34,748 nucleotides of DNA, from contig CAMAXD010000017.1 in assembly GCA_945861975.1 (NCBI GenBank), positions 1 through 34,748 of the forward strand. Direction: 5' to 3'. How positions within the stretch are numbered: position 1 is the first letter of the stretch; the number at the start of each line of letters is the position of its first letter. Under the pieces are notes generated by a model. That model worked only from the letters and a program-made list of their open reading frames with translations, was not told where the DNA came from and made no database searches. The stretch comes from Candidatus Kuenenia stuttgartensis (GTDB taxonomy: Bacteria > Planctomycetota > Planctomycetia > Planctomycetales > Planctomycetaceae). Both the position numbers and the translations under genes were made by a program. Below, in pieces: positions 8,701 through 15,842 of the stretch.

Positions 8701-10965
8701 CGGTGTGTCAGGGCGAGCAATCACTTCGTTGATTTGTGCTTCCTGAGTGGCTTTTGCGATCGCAAAGTGGGCCGCGACTTCATCGACATTCAAAACTCTG
8801 TCGTACAAAGCCACTTCGTCCAGTCGGCCTTCAAGCCCAAACATGCGATCATTGCGACCTCCAAGGAAGATGTTGTCTGAGTCCCCTAACGTCGGCTCCA
8901 ACTCACCATCAATCTCCGGCGAAGGATTTCCATTGAGATAGACACTGAGGTGTTTGCCACTTCTGACGAGTACAACGTGATTCCACGTGCGAGGTTCCAG
9001 GACAGTTTTCCCGACCAGAGCTTCATCACGCTCGTTCCCGTTAAACATCATCAATTTGCCATCCCATCCGTGGTTGAGGTAGCTTCCTCCGATACCCAAA
9101 TGATCGCCGGCAACTTTTGAATCTCCGTCAGGCCCTCGAGAAAAGAAGTAACCGGTGACGGCGCGGTCGCTGTTCGGAAAACCGTTCCAAACCCAGCACT
9201 CAACAGAATAGGTGTCCCCAAGCTGAGGCACATTGGCAACAACGCGACCACCAGCAAAATGAACAGCCCTGTTTCCTCGAGGCTGCTGTTCAAACCCCTC
9301 GCCTCTTGGTCCAGGCAAATAAAACGCGAGACCTGCTTCACCCAATGCGGGATGATTTCCCGTGGCGTCTGCGATTGTGCTCACCATTGTACTCATCTCG
9401 CTCTGCGAGACGCCCTTTCCCTCTTGAGGAAGAGGAGCAGTACATTCGATTTCGCCAAGTCGCCAGAAAGCCACCGGCTTGGAATCAAGAACAGCCTTCG
9501 CATACGAATGAAGTTCGTCGGCAGTTGGTCGGCGTGGCTTACCAGCAACTTTCTCCAGCAAGGTCGTCAGAGTCTCCACGATCTGAGGCTCTGCCGTCTC
9601 CTCGAGACCAGCCGTTCGAGCTGCCCAGGTTGTGTACCCACCGAGTTTGTGCTGTTCCGGTGGCGGAATGTATCCCTCGGCGCCATTCGCGAGTTCGATG
9701 TTCATCGTCACTGCCATTGGACTGCGATTCTTCAACTTGATGCCGGTGATGCCAAAGACTTCGTCAGGCATCGCAGTAATACCCAGATCACCAATACGAA
9801 CAGCCTGCAGCTTTAGTTCTGCCGTGGGATCTTCATGCAGTCGAAGTTGTTCGAACGCATAGACCTCTGACCAGCCTCGAGGCAATCGATCGCCAACCTG
9901 TGCCGCGAGATCCTGAGCCCACTTCAATCGTGCTTCATCCGGAACACGGCGATTGAGCTTCAGCGTGGCTTCTTCCATTGCGAGAGAAATATCCTTGCGA
10001 TAGACGATTTTGCTGTAAGCCTCTGCTGCAATCTGAGCAACACTGGTCGTGTAAGCTTCAAGATTATTCTGTCCTGCTGGCTTGCTGTAGTCTGGCCACA
10101 TGCTGTCGCCGCTGGTGCCTTGTGACATGATGCCGACAAATCCTGTTTGCTGGTTGTTCGCTCCGATAAGTTCAGCCAGCTTCAGCCCGAAGCGTCCGCA
10201 GAAGTCTCCTGAAACCAGCGGTGATCCGTAGTAGTGCATCGCGTAATTCGCGAGCACGGCCAACGGTTGGCCTTCCGCCGTTTGTACAGAGAGGAGTGTC
10301 AGGTCCGTATCCGCCGGGCCAGAAGGTCCGATATGATTGGGACTTTGATATCCGGGATGCATATGGGCTCGCACATTGAGTTGCCCAAATGGATCGGCCA
10401 TCATCATACGGTCGGAACGAAAGATCCAGCGTCGGCAATGGTTGTGCTGATCGTCGGTCGTGACGGCCCAGCCAGCCTGAGCCGGAACCAGCTTCTCATT
10501 GGCCTGCACGATACTTCGAACAATTTGCCCCGACAGAAACTGAGCATACTCCGGATCGACTCGACTACCGAGACACGGCATCGCCGACGGCGCAGAATGC
10601 GTATGGGTCGCAGAGATCAACATGCGATGCGTTGGAATTTCTGTGAGCTGAGAGGCCTGCTCTTTTGCATCATCCAGCATCGCACGAGTCAGCATCAGAC
10701 TGTCAACAACGACGATCGCGATCTTCTCTGCACCGTCGTCAAGCACAAGAGCTCGACTCATGAGTGCATCATGAGCTTTCTCAGCTGTTCGTTCTTCCAC
10801 CATCCCGTTGACGATCACAGGAAAGACTGTCGGAGTAATGTCGACCATGGCCGCGCCGGCACGGAAGACAGCAGGCTTCGACTCCTGCGCGTCGACGGCA
10901 GGAAACGCTGTTGTTGACAACAGAAGTACCAATGCCCGGATTGTTGTCCATTGCCGCATCATCAA
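5779..10965 (-). CDS. Giant exported fusion: ceramidase-like + LamG + PVC-type propeller + HEAT + cytochrome c
   Basis: The protein has 1728 aa with a signal peptide at ~1-26. Residues ~32-470 resemble neutral/alkaline ceramidase-like hydrolases: AGAAMVDITP near the start and the metal-site motif SATHTHSAPS (His121, His123). Residues ~480-735 form a LamG/concanavalin-like lectin domain (AFWRLGE, NHVVLVRSGKHLSVYLNG, GRLDEVALYDRVL). Residues ~760-1180 match the planctomycete 'membrane-bound dehydrogenase' propeller (GFELQLVVAEPLVIDPVAI, GKLWVAEMADYP). Residues ~1190-1570 are HEAT-like helical repeats. The C-terminus is a PVC-type c-heme domain with CSTCH (Cys1607, Cys1610, His1611) and a terminal LADVIEYVRTLKK helix. 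Propeller-HEAT-heme is a known planctomycete layout; the ceramidase-like front end is the unusual part. I infer a periplasmic enzyme coupling hydrolysis of a surface lipid or amide to redox chemistry. The start is one of two adjacent ATGs; the region upstream is shared with a divergent gene. Confidence 0.85.
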   Translation of the reverse strand: MMMRQWTTIRALVLLLSTTAFPAVDAQESKPAVFRAGAAMVDITPTVFPVIVNGMVEERTAEKAHDALMSRALVLDDGAEKIAIVVVDSLMLTRAMLDDAKEQASQLTEIPTHRMLISATHTHSAPSAMPCLGSRVDPEYAQFLSGQIVRSIVQANEKLVPAQAGWAVTTDDQHNHCRRWIFRSDRMMMADPFGQLNVRAHMHPGYQSPNHIGPSGPADTDLTLLSVQTAEGQPLAVLANYAMHYYGSPLVSGDFCGRFGLKLAELIGANNQQTGFVGIMSQGTSGDSMWPDYSKPAGQNNLEAYTTSVAQIAAEAYSKIVYRKDISLAMEEATLKLNRRVPDEARLKWAQDLAAQVGDRLPRGWSEVYAFEQLRLHEDPTAELKLQAVRIGDLGITAMPDEVFGITGIKLKNRSPMAVTMNIELANGAEGYIPPPEQHKLGGYTTWAARTAGLEETAEPQIVETLTTLLEKVAGKPRRPTADELHSYAKAVLDSKPVAFWRLGEIECTAPLPQEGKGVSQSEMSTMVSTIADATGNHPALGEAGLAFYLPGPRGEGFEQQPRGNRAVHFAGGRVVANVPQLGDTYSVECWVWNGFPNSDRAVTGYFFSRGPDGDSKVAGDHLGIGGSYLNHGWDGKLMMFNGNERDEALVGKTVLEPRTWNHVVLVRSGKHLSVYLNGNPSPEIDGELEPTLGDSDNIFLGGRNDRMFGLEGRLDEVALYDRVLNVDEVAAHFAIAKATQEAQINEVIARPDTPPMSPAESMKVAHVREGFELQLVVAEPLVIDPVAIDWGPDGKLWVAEMADYPSGMDNNGKPGGRIRYLEDKDGDGQYETSTVLLQDIPFPTGVMAWGKGVLVTAAPEIIYAEDTDNDGTVDVRKTLFSGFLEGNQQLRVNGLRWGLDNWVHCASGSHHPGYGADSQILSHVTNQKTTVGSRDFRIRPDEGLIDPQSGPSQFGRNRDAWGNWFGEQNSYPLWHYVLEDPYIRRNPFFAPPDPRRLMTPSNPPVYAAAPPEKRFHSFEQSGRYTSACSGMVYLDEVLFGVSEEDGRLSLNTQHVFTCEPFSNLVQHNLLIDDGVSFRLERDPAEVDAKHDFFASEDRWCRPVMVRTGPDGALWIVDMYRYMIEHPHWLPKEGQDELRPFFRSGDDRGRIYRIVRKGDEKNGAAYGNASEQFDKLSTPQLVAELESSNGWRRDIAQRLLVDSKDDSAAPLLQTMVVRGHRPTARLQALCTLDGLGKLTPEILATALKDIHPAVRRWAVRLAPASGLELKALASLTSDPDAKVRLELACVAGRPGDNAAGAILGELLLRDTDPYLRAAVMSSLNAGNISNTIDRFGAIVQAESLELEPDVSRITGFSATDRDELTGTLFEQAASMAGHDDLERLLLLTVDDSNDRLQAWQMKSLARMLDRLKARDWSIDEHVKQGQGREFVAQAFVIARRMASDSAEHEILRVAAIPLLLRDPAHTEDVATLQNMLTPQTPTAVQVAAIQHLGTQSNSAAAEALLAGWPSHSPAIRAQILSILSSRPEWVVQLLTQMESGQVAAAEIDASMRQRLLTTREPAIRERLEKIFASGTSADRKAVMESFQPALKLSGDATRGAAVFNKRCSTCHKQNGVGFEVGPNLASLTNRTPETLFSAILDPSAAVEAKYLNFVAVTTSGRSVIGLLSTETGSSLTLVAAEAKTESILRSDIEELRSTGKSLMPEGLEKDLSHQDLADVIEYVRTLKK

Positions 10966-11020
10966 GAGTCCTCAATTTCAGTATGTATACTTCGCGCGGG
11001 GCAGAGTGAGATGTTTCTTT

Positions 11021-11088
11021 GTAGCCGGATTCGTGAGAATTCGGTGCGACTCCCGGGAAGTAATCCGAATTCTCACGAATCCGGATAC
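11021..11088. repeat. 20-bp perfect inverted repeat in divergent promoter region
   Basis: The arms 11025-11044 and 11065-11084 are exact reverse complements (core GGATTCGTGAGAATTCGG). They extend to 24 bp with one mismatch at the outer ends (GTAG / ATAC). The 20-nt spacer contains the palindrome TCCCGGGA at its centre. It lies 60 bp upstream of the giant fusion's start and ~220 bp upstream of the divergent Tat-signal gene. It could be an interspersed REP-type element or an operator; the size of the arms favours an interspersed repeat. Confidence 0.8.
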
Positions 11089-11299
11089 TCTCAACACACT
11101 CCACTCGGAGTATAACCAGAAGCATCTGCTGCATGATAATGCCGATGCATCGAGAATGCCTAACGAGCCACGCACACGCTTAGTCGAAGAGTGCTTTGCC
11201 GGCGACTGAAGAGACACATTTCCCGATCGAGATTGCACTTTCGAACCAGACAAGTGTACGCTGCGCAACTGACGAGAGCCTGCGGTTCTGATTTTTGCT

Positions 11300-11305
11300 A
11301 AGGAG
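11300..11305 (+). promoter_or_regulatory. Ribosome binding site deciding the start of the Tat-signal gene
   Basis: AAGGAG lies 6 nt upstream of the ATG at 11312 but directly abuts the TTG at 11306 used by the ORF track. This makes the ATG the likely start. Confidence 0.75.
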
Positions 11306-11311
11306 TTGGCG

Positions 11312-12868
11312 ATGTCTCGTAGTCACTCGCGTCGAGGTTTTCTGGCCGATGTTGGACGAGGAACGCTGCTGGCGACTCTCGGCCCGGCGATGCTGAGTGA
11401 TCTGGGGCTCGCTCCAAAATCCTTCGCAGAAGAACTGGATTCTCCGCTGCAGTTCGGTGACCTTGAACCGCTCGTCTGTGCCTTGCAGGAAACACCGGTC
11501 GAACAATTGCAGTCTTCGTTGGTGAAAAAGCTGCAGGCAGGATTGCCCCTGAAAACTTTGGTGGCCGCCGCTGCTCTCGCAAACGCCAGAACCTTTGGCG
11601 GTGAAGATTATATCGGCTTTCACACATTCATGGCGCTCGGCCCGGCATTCAAGATGTCTGCCCTGATGCCGGCTGGTTCTGAAGCGTTGCCGGTTCTGAA
11701 AGTGCTGTATCGCAACAGCAGTCGAATTCAGGAATTCGGAGGCCGCGAATCCGAAGTGCTGCATGGTCTTTCAGCATCATCGCCAGTCAATGAACTCAAC
11801 CCGATGGCTCTCCATGACGCAATCAAAGCCAAAGATGCTAATCACGCGGAGCAGATTCTTTCTGCGTTCGTGTCAGCTGATCCTCGAAGTGCCCTGGACG
11901 CGTTGATCCCGGCCGTTCAGGATAATCCGGAAGTTCACCGAACGGTTCTGCCATACCGTGCCTGGGACATGCAGGAGATCGTCGGTACTCAGCACGCCCT
12001 CACATTGCTTCGCCAGTCGCTGCGATACTGCGTTCGCGCAGAACCAGCGCGTCGCGCGGAGTGGGACGAACATGGTAAAATGCTGGTCAGCCTGCTCGAT
12101 GAGTGCCATCTGAATGGCAAAGAGCCGGGCACAAAGAAAGCCGAAGACGCATTCGTACAGCATCTTAGCCAGACATTTGCCACGGGCACTCCGAGTGACG
12201 CAGCGCAAGCTGCCGCAACCGCCCTCGCCGAAGGTTATGAATCGGCTGCAATTGGTGAAGCGATTTCTCTGGCTGCCAGTCTACTGGTTCTGCGAGACGG
12301 CGGCCGCCTTCCTCAATGGGAGGATCGTCTCAAACCTGCGGGTACGGTCCACGGTGATTCCGTTGGTGTCCATGCCAGCGACGCGGCCAATGCCTGGAGA
12401 AATCTGGCTCGTGTCAGCAGTGGACGAAATGTGTTCGCCTGCCTGATTATCGGAGCCTGGCAAGTCGCACGAGATCGCTCGTATCCAGGTAACCTGCTGG
12501 CAGAAGCACTGCCTTCAAAACACCATCTCGATCGCTTATCTGTAACTGATGCAGATGGCCTGCTGCTGAAGCTGGATGAAGCCGTTCAGAACAACCTTCA
12601 GGGGCATGCAACTGCGGTTGTGCAACGCTACGGGTCATTGGGTCTTCCAGCCGACCGACTATTCAGCACTCTGCTCAAGTACGCCGTTAGTGAAGATGGT
12701 GCGTTGCATGCGGAGAAATACTTCCACACTGTTTGGGACGATTTCCACTCAACCCGCGAATCCGTCCGATGGCAGCATTTGGTTTCGTTGTCCCGTGTCA
12801 CCGCCAGTGAATATGGCAAACCGGCCGCAGGCCAGGAAGAAGCTCGATCGCTGCTCGGTTTGTCCTGA
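11312..12868 (+). CDS. Tat-signal exported protein of unknown function
   Basis: Using the ATG at 11312, chosen for its AAGGAG at proper spacing, the product has 518 aa. The N-terminus MSRSHSRRGFLADVG followed by a hydrophobic stretch is a twin-arginine signal, implying export of a folded, possibly cofactor-bearing protein. The rest is largely alpha-helical, with Ala/Leu-rich segments such as LVAAAALANARTFGGEDYIGFHTFMALGP that look like helical-repeat architecture. I recall similar hypothetical proteins in other planctomycetes but cannot assign a function. The His-containing GFHTF and the later PYRAWDMQEIVG and KYFHTVWDDFHSTR segments could hold metal ligands, which is only a guess. It is transcribed away from the ceramidase-cytochrome fusion across a ~345-bp region with a strong inverted repeat, and it faces the YHYH gene downstream. 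Confidence 0.8.
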   Translation: MSRSHSRRGFLADVGRGTLLATLGPAMLSDLGLAPKSFAEELDSPLQFGDLEPLVCALQETPVEQLQSSLVKKLQAGLPLKTLVAAAALANARTFGGEDYIGFHTFMALGPAFKMSALMPAGSEALPVLKVLYRNSSRIQEFGGRESEVLHGLSASSPVNELNPMALHDAIKAKDANHAEQILSAFVSADPRSALDALIPAVQDNPEVHRTVLPYRAWDMQEIVGTQHALTLLRQSLRYCVRAEPARRAEWDEHGKMLVSLLDECHLNGKEPGTKKAEDAFVQHLSQTFATGTPSDAAQAAATALAEGYESAAIGEAISLAASLLVLRDGGRLPQWEDRLKPAGTVHGDSVGVHASDAANAWRNLARVSSGRNVFACLIIGAWQVARDRSYPGNLLAEALPSKHHLDRLSVTDADGLLLKLDEAVQNNLQGHATAVVQRYGSLGLPADRLFSTLLKYAVSEDGALHAEKYFHTVWDDFHSTRESVRWQHLVSLSRVTASEYGKPAAGQEEARSLLGLS

Positions 12869-12927
12869 CAGGATACGGTTCGTAGGGCTTGTGGTTGCGA
12901 TGCGCTGACCACCGGCTACCTTCTGAA

Positions 12928-12940
12928 GTCCCTTCGGGAC
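12928..12940. repeat. Short perfect hairpin, part of a probable interspersed repeat
   Basis: GTCCC-TTC-GGGAC forms a 5-bp stem with a 3-nt loop in the 175-bp gap between convergent genes. It is preceded by ACCACCGGCTACC, a pairing I associate with interspersed planctomycete repeats. It has no U-run, so it is not a classical terminator. Confidence 0.45.
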
Positions 12941-13043
12941 GAGTCGCAGCAGGTCGATTTCCCGAATCTATTTCAGTCCTTTTTTCGAAGCACGCCCTTC
13001 ATTGTTCACTGACATTTGGCCATTGGTTACTTCATTCCGTCAT

Positions 13044-14831
13044 TCATTTTCGCTCGTAATCAAAATCCAGCGTGGTCTCTGCCAGAGTGATACTTTTGAC
13101 AGCCTCCAGAAGACCTTTGTGAGTAGCCTGTAGCGGGGACAGTTTCAATTCCTCTGAAAGAGCGAAGACCGTGATGTGATAAGTCTTCACTCCGGGTCCG
13201 CGGGAGCACATCGGATCAAAGGCCGCTTTCCTGCGGTCGTTGAAGCCGAACTTTCCGATATCTTTCTGATTCTGCTTCAAGCCATTCACGGACGCCGGAA
13301 TGTTGTAAACAACCCAGTACGATTTTTCCTGATCCGGCGCGGTGTGCCAGAGACTGAATGCGATAGACTTCGTTCCTTTCGGGAGGTCACTCCATGCGAT
13401 TGCCGGGGATTCACTTTTGCCATCGCAGGTGCAGTCGACGTTGAGCATTCCATCCTTGTCGATTGAAGAACTCGTCAGCTTCATGTCGCCCACGGACTTT
13501 CGTGATGCAGACTTTGGCTCATCCTTTGGCATCTCTTTACGTGGAGGCCCCTTGCCCTTGCGACCGCCTTCCGGTCGATCATCTCGAGGCGGCCCACCCG
13601 GCCGACCTCCTCGGGCTGGCCTCGCGATGTACTCTTCCGTGGTTGTTTCGCCGTCGGGGGTTTTGAACGTGAATTTGGCAGAGCCACTTTCAGCGACCGT
13701 ATAGCTGACTGTGCCCTTGCGACCGCGAAATTCGTACGTCAGCACATGGCTGCCAGGTTTGGTCGTTTCAAAGTCAACAATCTTCGCTCCCGGAATTGGT
13801 GGAAGAGCTGGTCGGGGTGATTCGGCTCGCGGCTGAGGATCGACTTGACCATCACGTTCGACGACTTCTCCATAGAAGCCACCGTTGAGATAAGGGTACT
13901 TCTTCGTTGCGTGGTAGTGATAGTTCCCATCGGCATCTTTGTGCCCGTTCCACTGATCCAGCGGAGCAAAGTCCGGAGCCTTCTCGTCCTGATAGCCATA
14001 AATCGGATATCCATCCAAAGCCCAGGCGACAGGAACGTCATTACCAATCTGCTTCTGCAAATGAATCGGTGCGATGTGATAGTGATAATCGTCGGCTCGA
14101 CCGCAGTGGCCTCCCCAGTTATCGAGTTCCCCGGCGATCAACGTGTCAGTTCGCCCGTCGTTTTTAATCGGATTGAAGATCGGCATGCCATTGACTGCGA
14201 CAGCGATGGCTCCTCGAAAGAAGTTGTCCTTCGCTGACATGGGTTCCTTCGCTGGAACTGGATGCAACGGAATCTGCCACGCGTTGCTGCCGGTATATTT
14301 TTGAGGCATCGGCACTTGCTGCTGCCATGCTGTGATACCGACCATCATCTGGTGATCAGGAATACCGTTGGATTCGACGAAAAAGTAGTCCGCATCGGAT
14401 CGAGTCTTCACGGTCGACTTGAACGGCTCGAAACTCTTCTGAAGCAGCGGAAGACCTGGATCTGAAGACGCGTTACGACTCTTTGCGGCTCGCTTCGCCT
14501 GTTGCGAGGTCAGAACATATCTGGGCTGAGTATTGATCGCCGCGATTTCGCGGGTTCGTTCTTCGATCCAGCTTTGATCAGATGCTGCGAGTCGATCAAT
14601 AGTGACCGGTCGCACAAGGCCATCCGTCTGCCGAATGTAGACGCGTGCATCTTTGACAGCGACGAACGTGCCTTCGATGGTTGTTTTGGATTCGTCGATG
14701 GTCCAAGTGCGAACATTGATGGCCGCAGATGAATGGACGTGATCATCTGCGCCGTCGTGGGCGAATAAAGAGCTTTGTGATGCGAGAACACCAAGCGAAA
14801 GCAGCAGCAAACGAGCGATAGATTTGGACAT
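13044..14831 (-). CDS. Exported SHD1 - YHYH - basic linker - PEBP (YbhB/YbcL-like) fusion protein
   Basis: The protein has 595 aa with a signal peptide at ~1-24. Residues ~40-95 (NVRTWTIDESKTTIEGTFVA ... SWIEERTREI) fit the SLA1-homology-like SHD1 domain often seen in planctomycetes. Residues ~150-325 are a YHYH domain, named for the motif that occurs twice here (residues 249-252 and 304-307), with ALDGYPIYGY between. Residues ~400-447 form a Gly/Pro/Arg/Lys-rich linker (PARGGRPGGPPRDD, GGRKGKGPPRKE). Residues ~450-592 match the phosphatidylethanolamine-binding/Raf-kinase-inhibitor fold of YbhB/YbcL (SPAIAWSDLPKGTKSIAFSL, YWVVYNIPASV, YHITVFAL). The two His-rich motifs suggest metal binding, as an inference. 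It is last in a minus-strand run after the 245-aa protein and the sulfatase. The ATG at 14831 has GGAG just upstream. Confidence 0.88.
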   Translation of the reverse strand: MSKSIARLLLLSLGVLASQSSLFAHDGADDHVHSSAAINVRTWTIDESKTTIEGTFVAVKDARVYIRQTDGLVRPVTIDRLAASDQSWIEERTREIAAINTQPRYVLTSQQAKRAAKSRNASSDPGLPLLQKSFEPFKSTVKTRSDADYFFVESNGIPDHQMMVGITAWQQQVPMPQKYTGSNAWQIPLHPVPAKEPMSAKDNFFRGAIAVAVNGMPIFNPIKNDGRTDTLIAGELDNWGGHCGRADDYHYHIAPIHLQKQIGNDVPVAWALDGYPIYGYQDEKAPDFAPLDQWNGHKDADGNYHYHATKKYPYLNGGFYGEVVERDGQVDPQPRAESPRPALPPIPGAKIVDFETTKPGSHVLTYEFRGRKGTVSYTVAESGSAKFTFKTPDGETTTEEYIARPARGGRPGGPPRDDRPEGGRKGKGPPRKEMPKDEPKSASRKSVGDMKLTSSSIDKDGMLNVDCTCDGKSESPAIAWSDLPKGTKSIAFSLWHTAPDQEKSYWVVYNIPASVNGLKQNQKDIGKFGFNDRRKAAFDPMCSRGPGVKTYHITVFALSEELKLSPLQATHKGLLEAVKSITLAETTLDFDYERK

Positions 14832-14886
14832 TGTCTTGGAGACTCCGATTTGAGCGACTTAGGTGTCTAAAGAAGATTCCCGCCGA

Positions 14887-14921
14887 CGGAGCGGCGGGTG
14901 TACGGTACACCTGTCGCTCCG
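14887..14921. repeat. 17-bp inverted repeat with 2 mismatches, 1-nt centre
   Basis: The arms 14887-14903 and 14905-14921 (core CGGAGCGGCGGGTGTAC) pair with two mismatches and a single central G. Weaker pairing continues outward. It lies in the 108-bp gap between the 245-aa gene and the YHYH gene. Both mismatches would be G-U pairs in plus-strand RNA. There is no T-run, so it is more likely a repeat or mRNA-stability hairpin than a terminator. Confidence 0.65.
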
Positions 14922-14939
14922 CCGACAGGCTCACTGCGA

Positions 14940-15677
14940 CTATCTCTTCTTTCCCTTCTTCCCTCCGCCGCCAGGAGGACTGTCAGGCACGACGTTGTTC
15001 AGATTGCGAAAGTCGATGCGAGCTTTTCCGTCTGGGGGTGAATCAACTCGATGGCGGAAGATCACTGTGTTGTCGAGAGCGATGTCGTCGGACCAGATGA
15101 ACTTCGCGCCATCGAAATCGTTTTCGAAGTAAGGCTGCTTTGGATCAACTTCCTGTTCGGAATACTCTTTCGCGTTCTTCCATGAACTGTCATCGAAGTC
15201 GACGGCAAACCAGTTCTCTGGAATTGGTTCGGATCGCACCTGAGGATTCTTGGTGTCTCGATCAATCGGACCGTGGAAGAACGACCTAGCCTTCCACGAC
15301 GCATTCGTCACCGTGCCGTCGGCAAACTTCAGGATGAAACCCGCATCGCCAATGTTCGTGTTGGCGTATTCCATTCCGGTCTTCGAGTCGGCATTGTCTT
15401 TTGCCATGACTGCGATGTTCATCGGATATGCCGGAAGGATGTCAACGGAGATCACGTTGTGCGGAATGAAGCGGATGGAGTCTACCGCAACGAGTTCTCC
15501 GTTGATGTATAGCTCGAACGTGTTGTCTGCGTAGACGTTGGCTTTGATCGTATCGGCCATCGACGGCTTGCGAAGCTTTTGCTGTCCATTCTTTGCAGTT
15601 TCGTCCTGAGACAACGCCACTGTGAATGCCGCGCCAATTAGGAGCAAGGCTGCAATAGAGATGCGAAGAGTGTTCAT
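14940..15677 (-). CDS. Exported protein of unknown function, possible beta-sandwich/galactose-binding-like fold
   Basis: The protein has 245 aa with a clear signal peptide (NTLRISIAALLLIGAAFTVALS). The segment TFELYINGELVAVDSI and the later WFAVDFDDSSWKNAKEY resemble beta-sandwich ligand-binding modules (galactose-binding-like). In those modules a tail such as AKFIWSDD ... NTVIFRHRV is common. No catalytic motif is seen. The C-terminus is strikingly basic and low-complexity (SPPGGGGKKGKKR), echoing the basic tail of the upstream sulfatase and the basic linker of the downstream YHYH protein. It sits between those two on the same strand, with gaps of 165 and 108 bp. I infer a surface or periplasmic accessory binding protein acting with its neighbours. 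Confidence 0.75.
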   Translation of the reverse strand: MNTLRISIAALLLIGAAFTVALSQDETAKNGQQKLRKPSMADTIKANVYADNTFELYINGELVAVDSIRFIPHNVISVDILPAYPMNIAVMAKDNADSKTGMEYANTNIGDAGFILKFADGTVTNASWKARSFFHGPIDRDTKNPQVRSEPIPENWFAVDFDDSSWKNAKEYSEQEVDPKQPYFENDFDGAKFIWSDDIALDNTVIFRHRVDSPPDGKARIDFRNLNNVVPDSPPGGGGKKGKKR

Positions 15678-15842
15678 GACGAAAGGCCCTGATGATCATC
15701 GGTAGAGTTAGAGAATCTTGCTTAAAAGTGTTTAACAGGAAGGCAAACGCGCCGGGAACTTGAAAGCGGTCGCCTTTGGCTCACCGTTCAATAACTGGTT
15801 GTCGTTCGAAGGCAGTGTCGCCAAACTTCCTGAGCCCAGACC

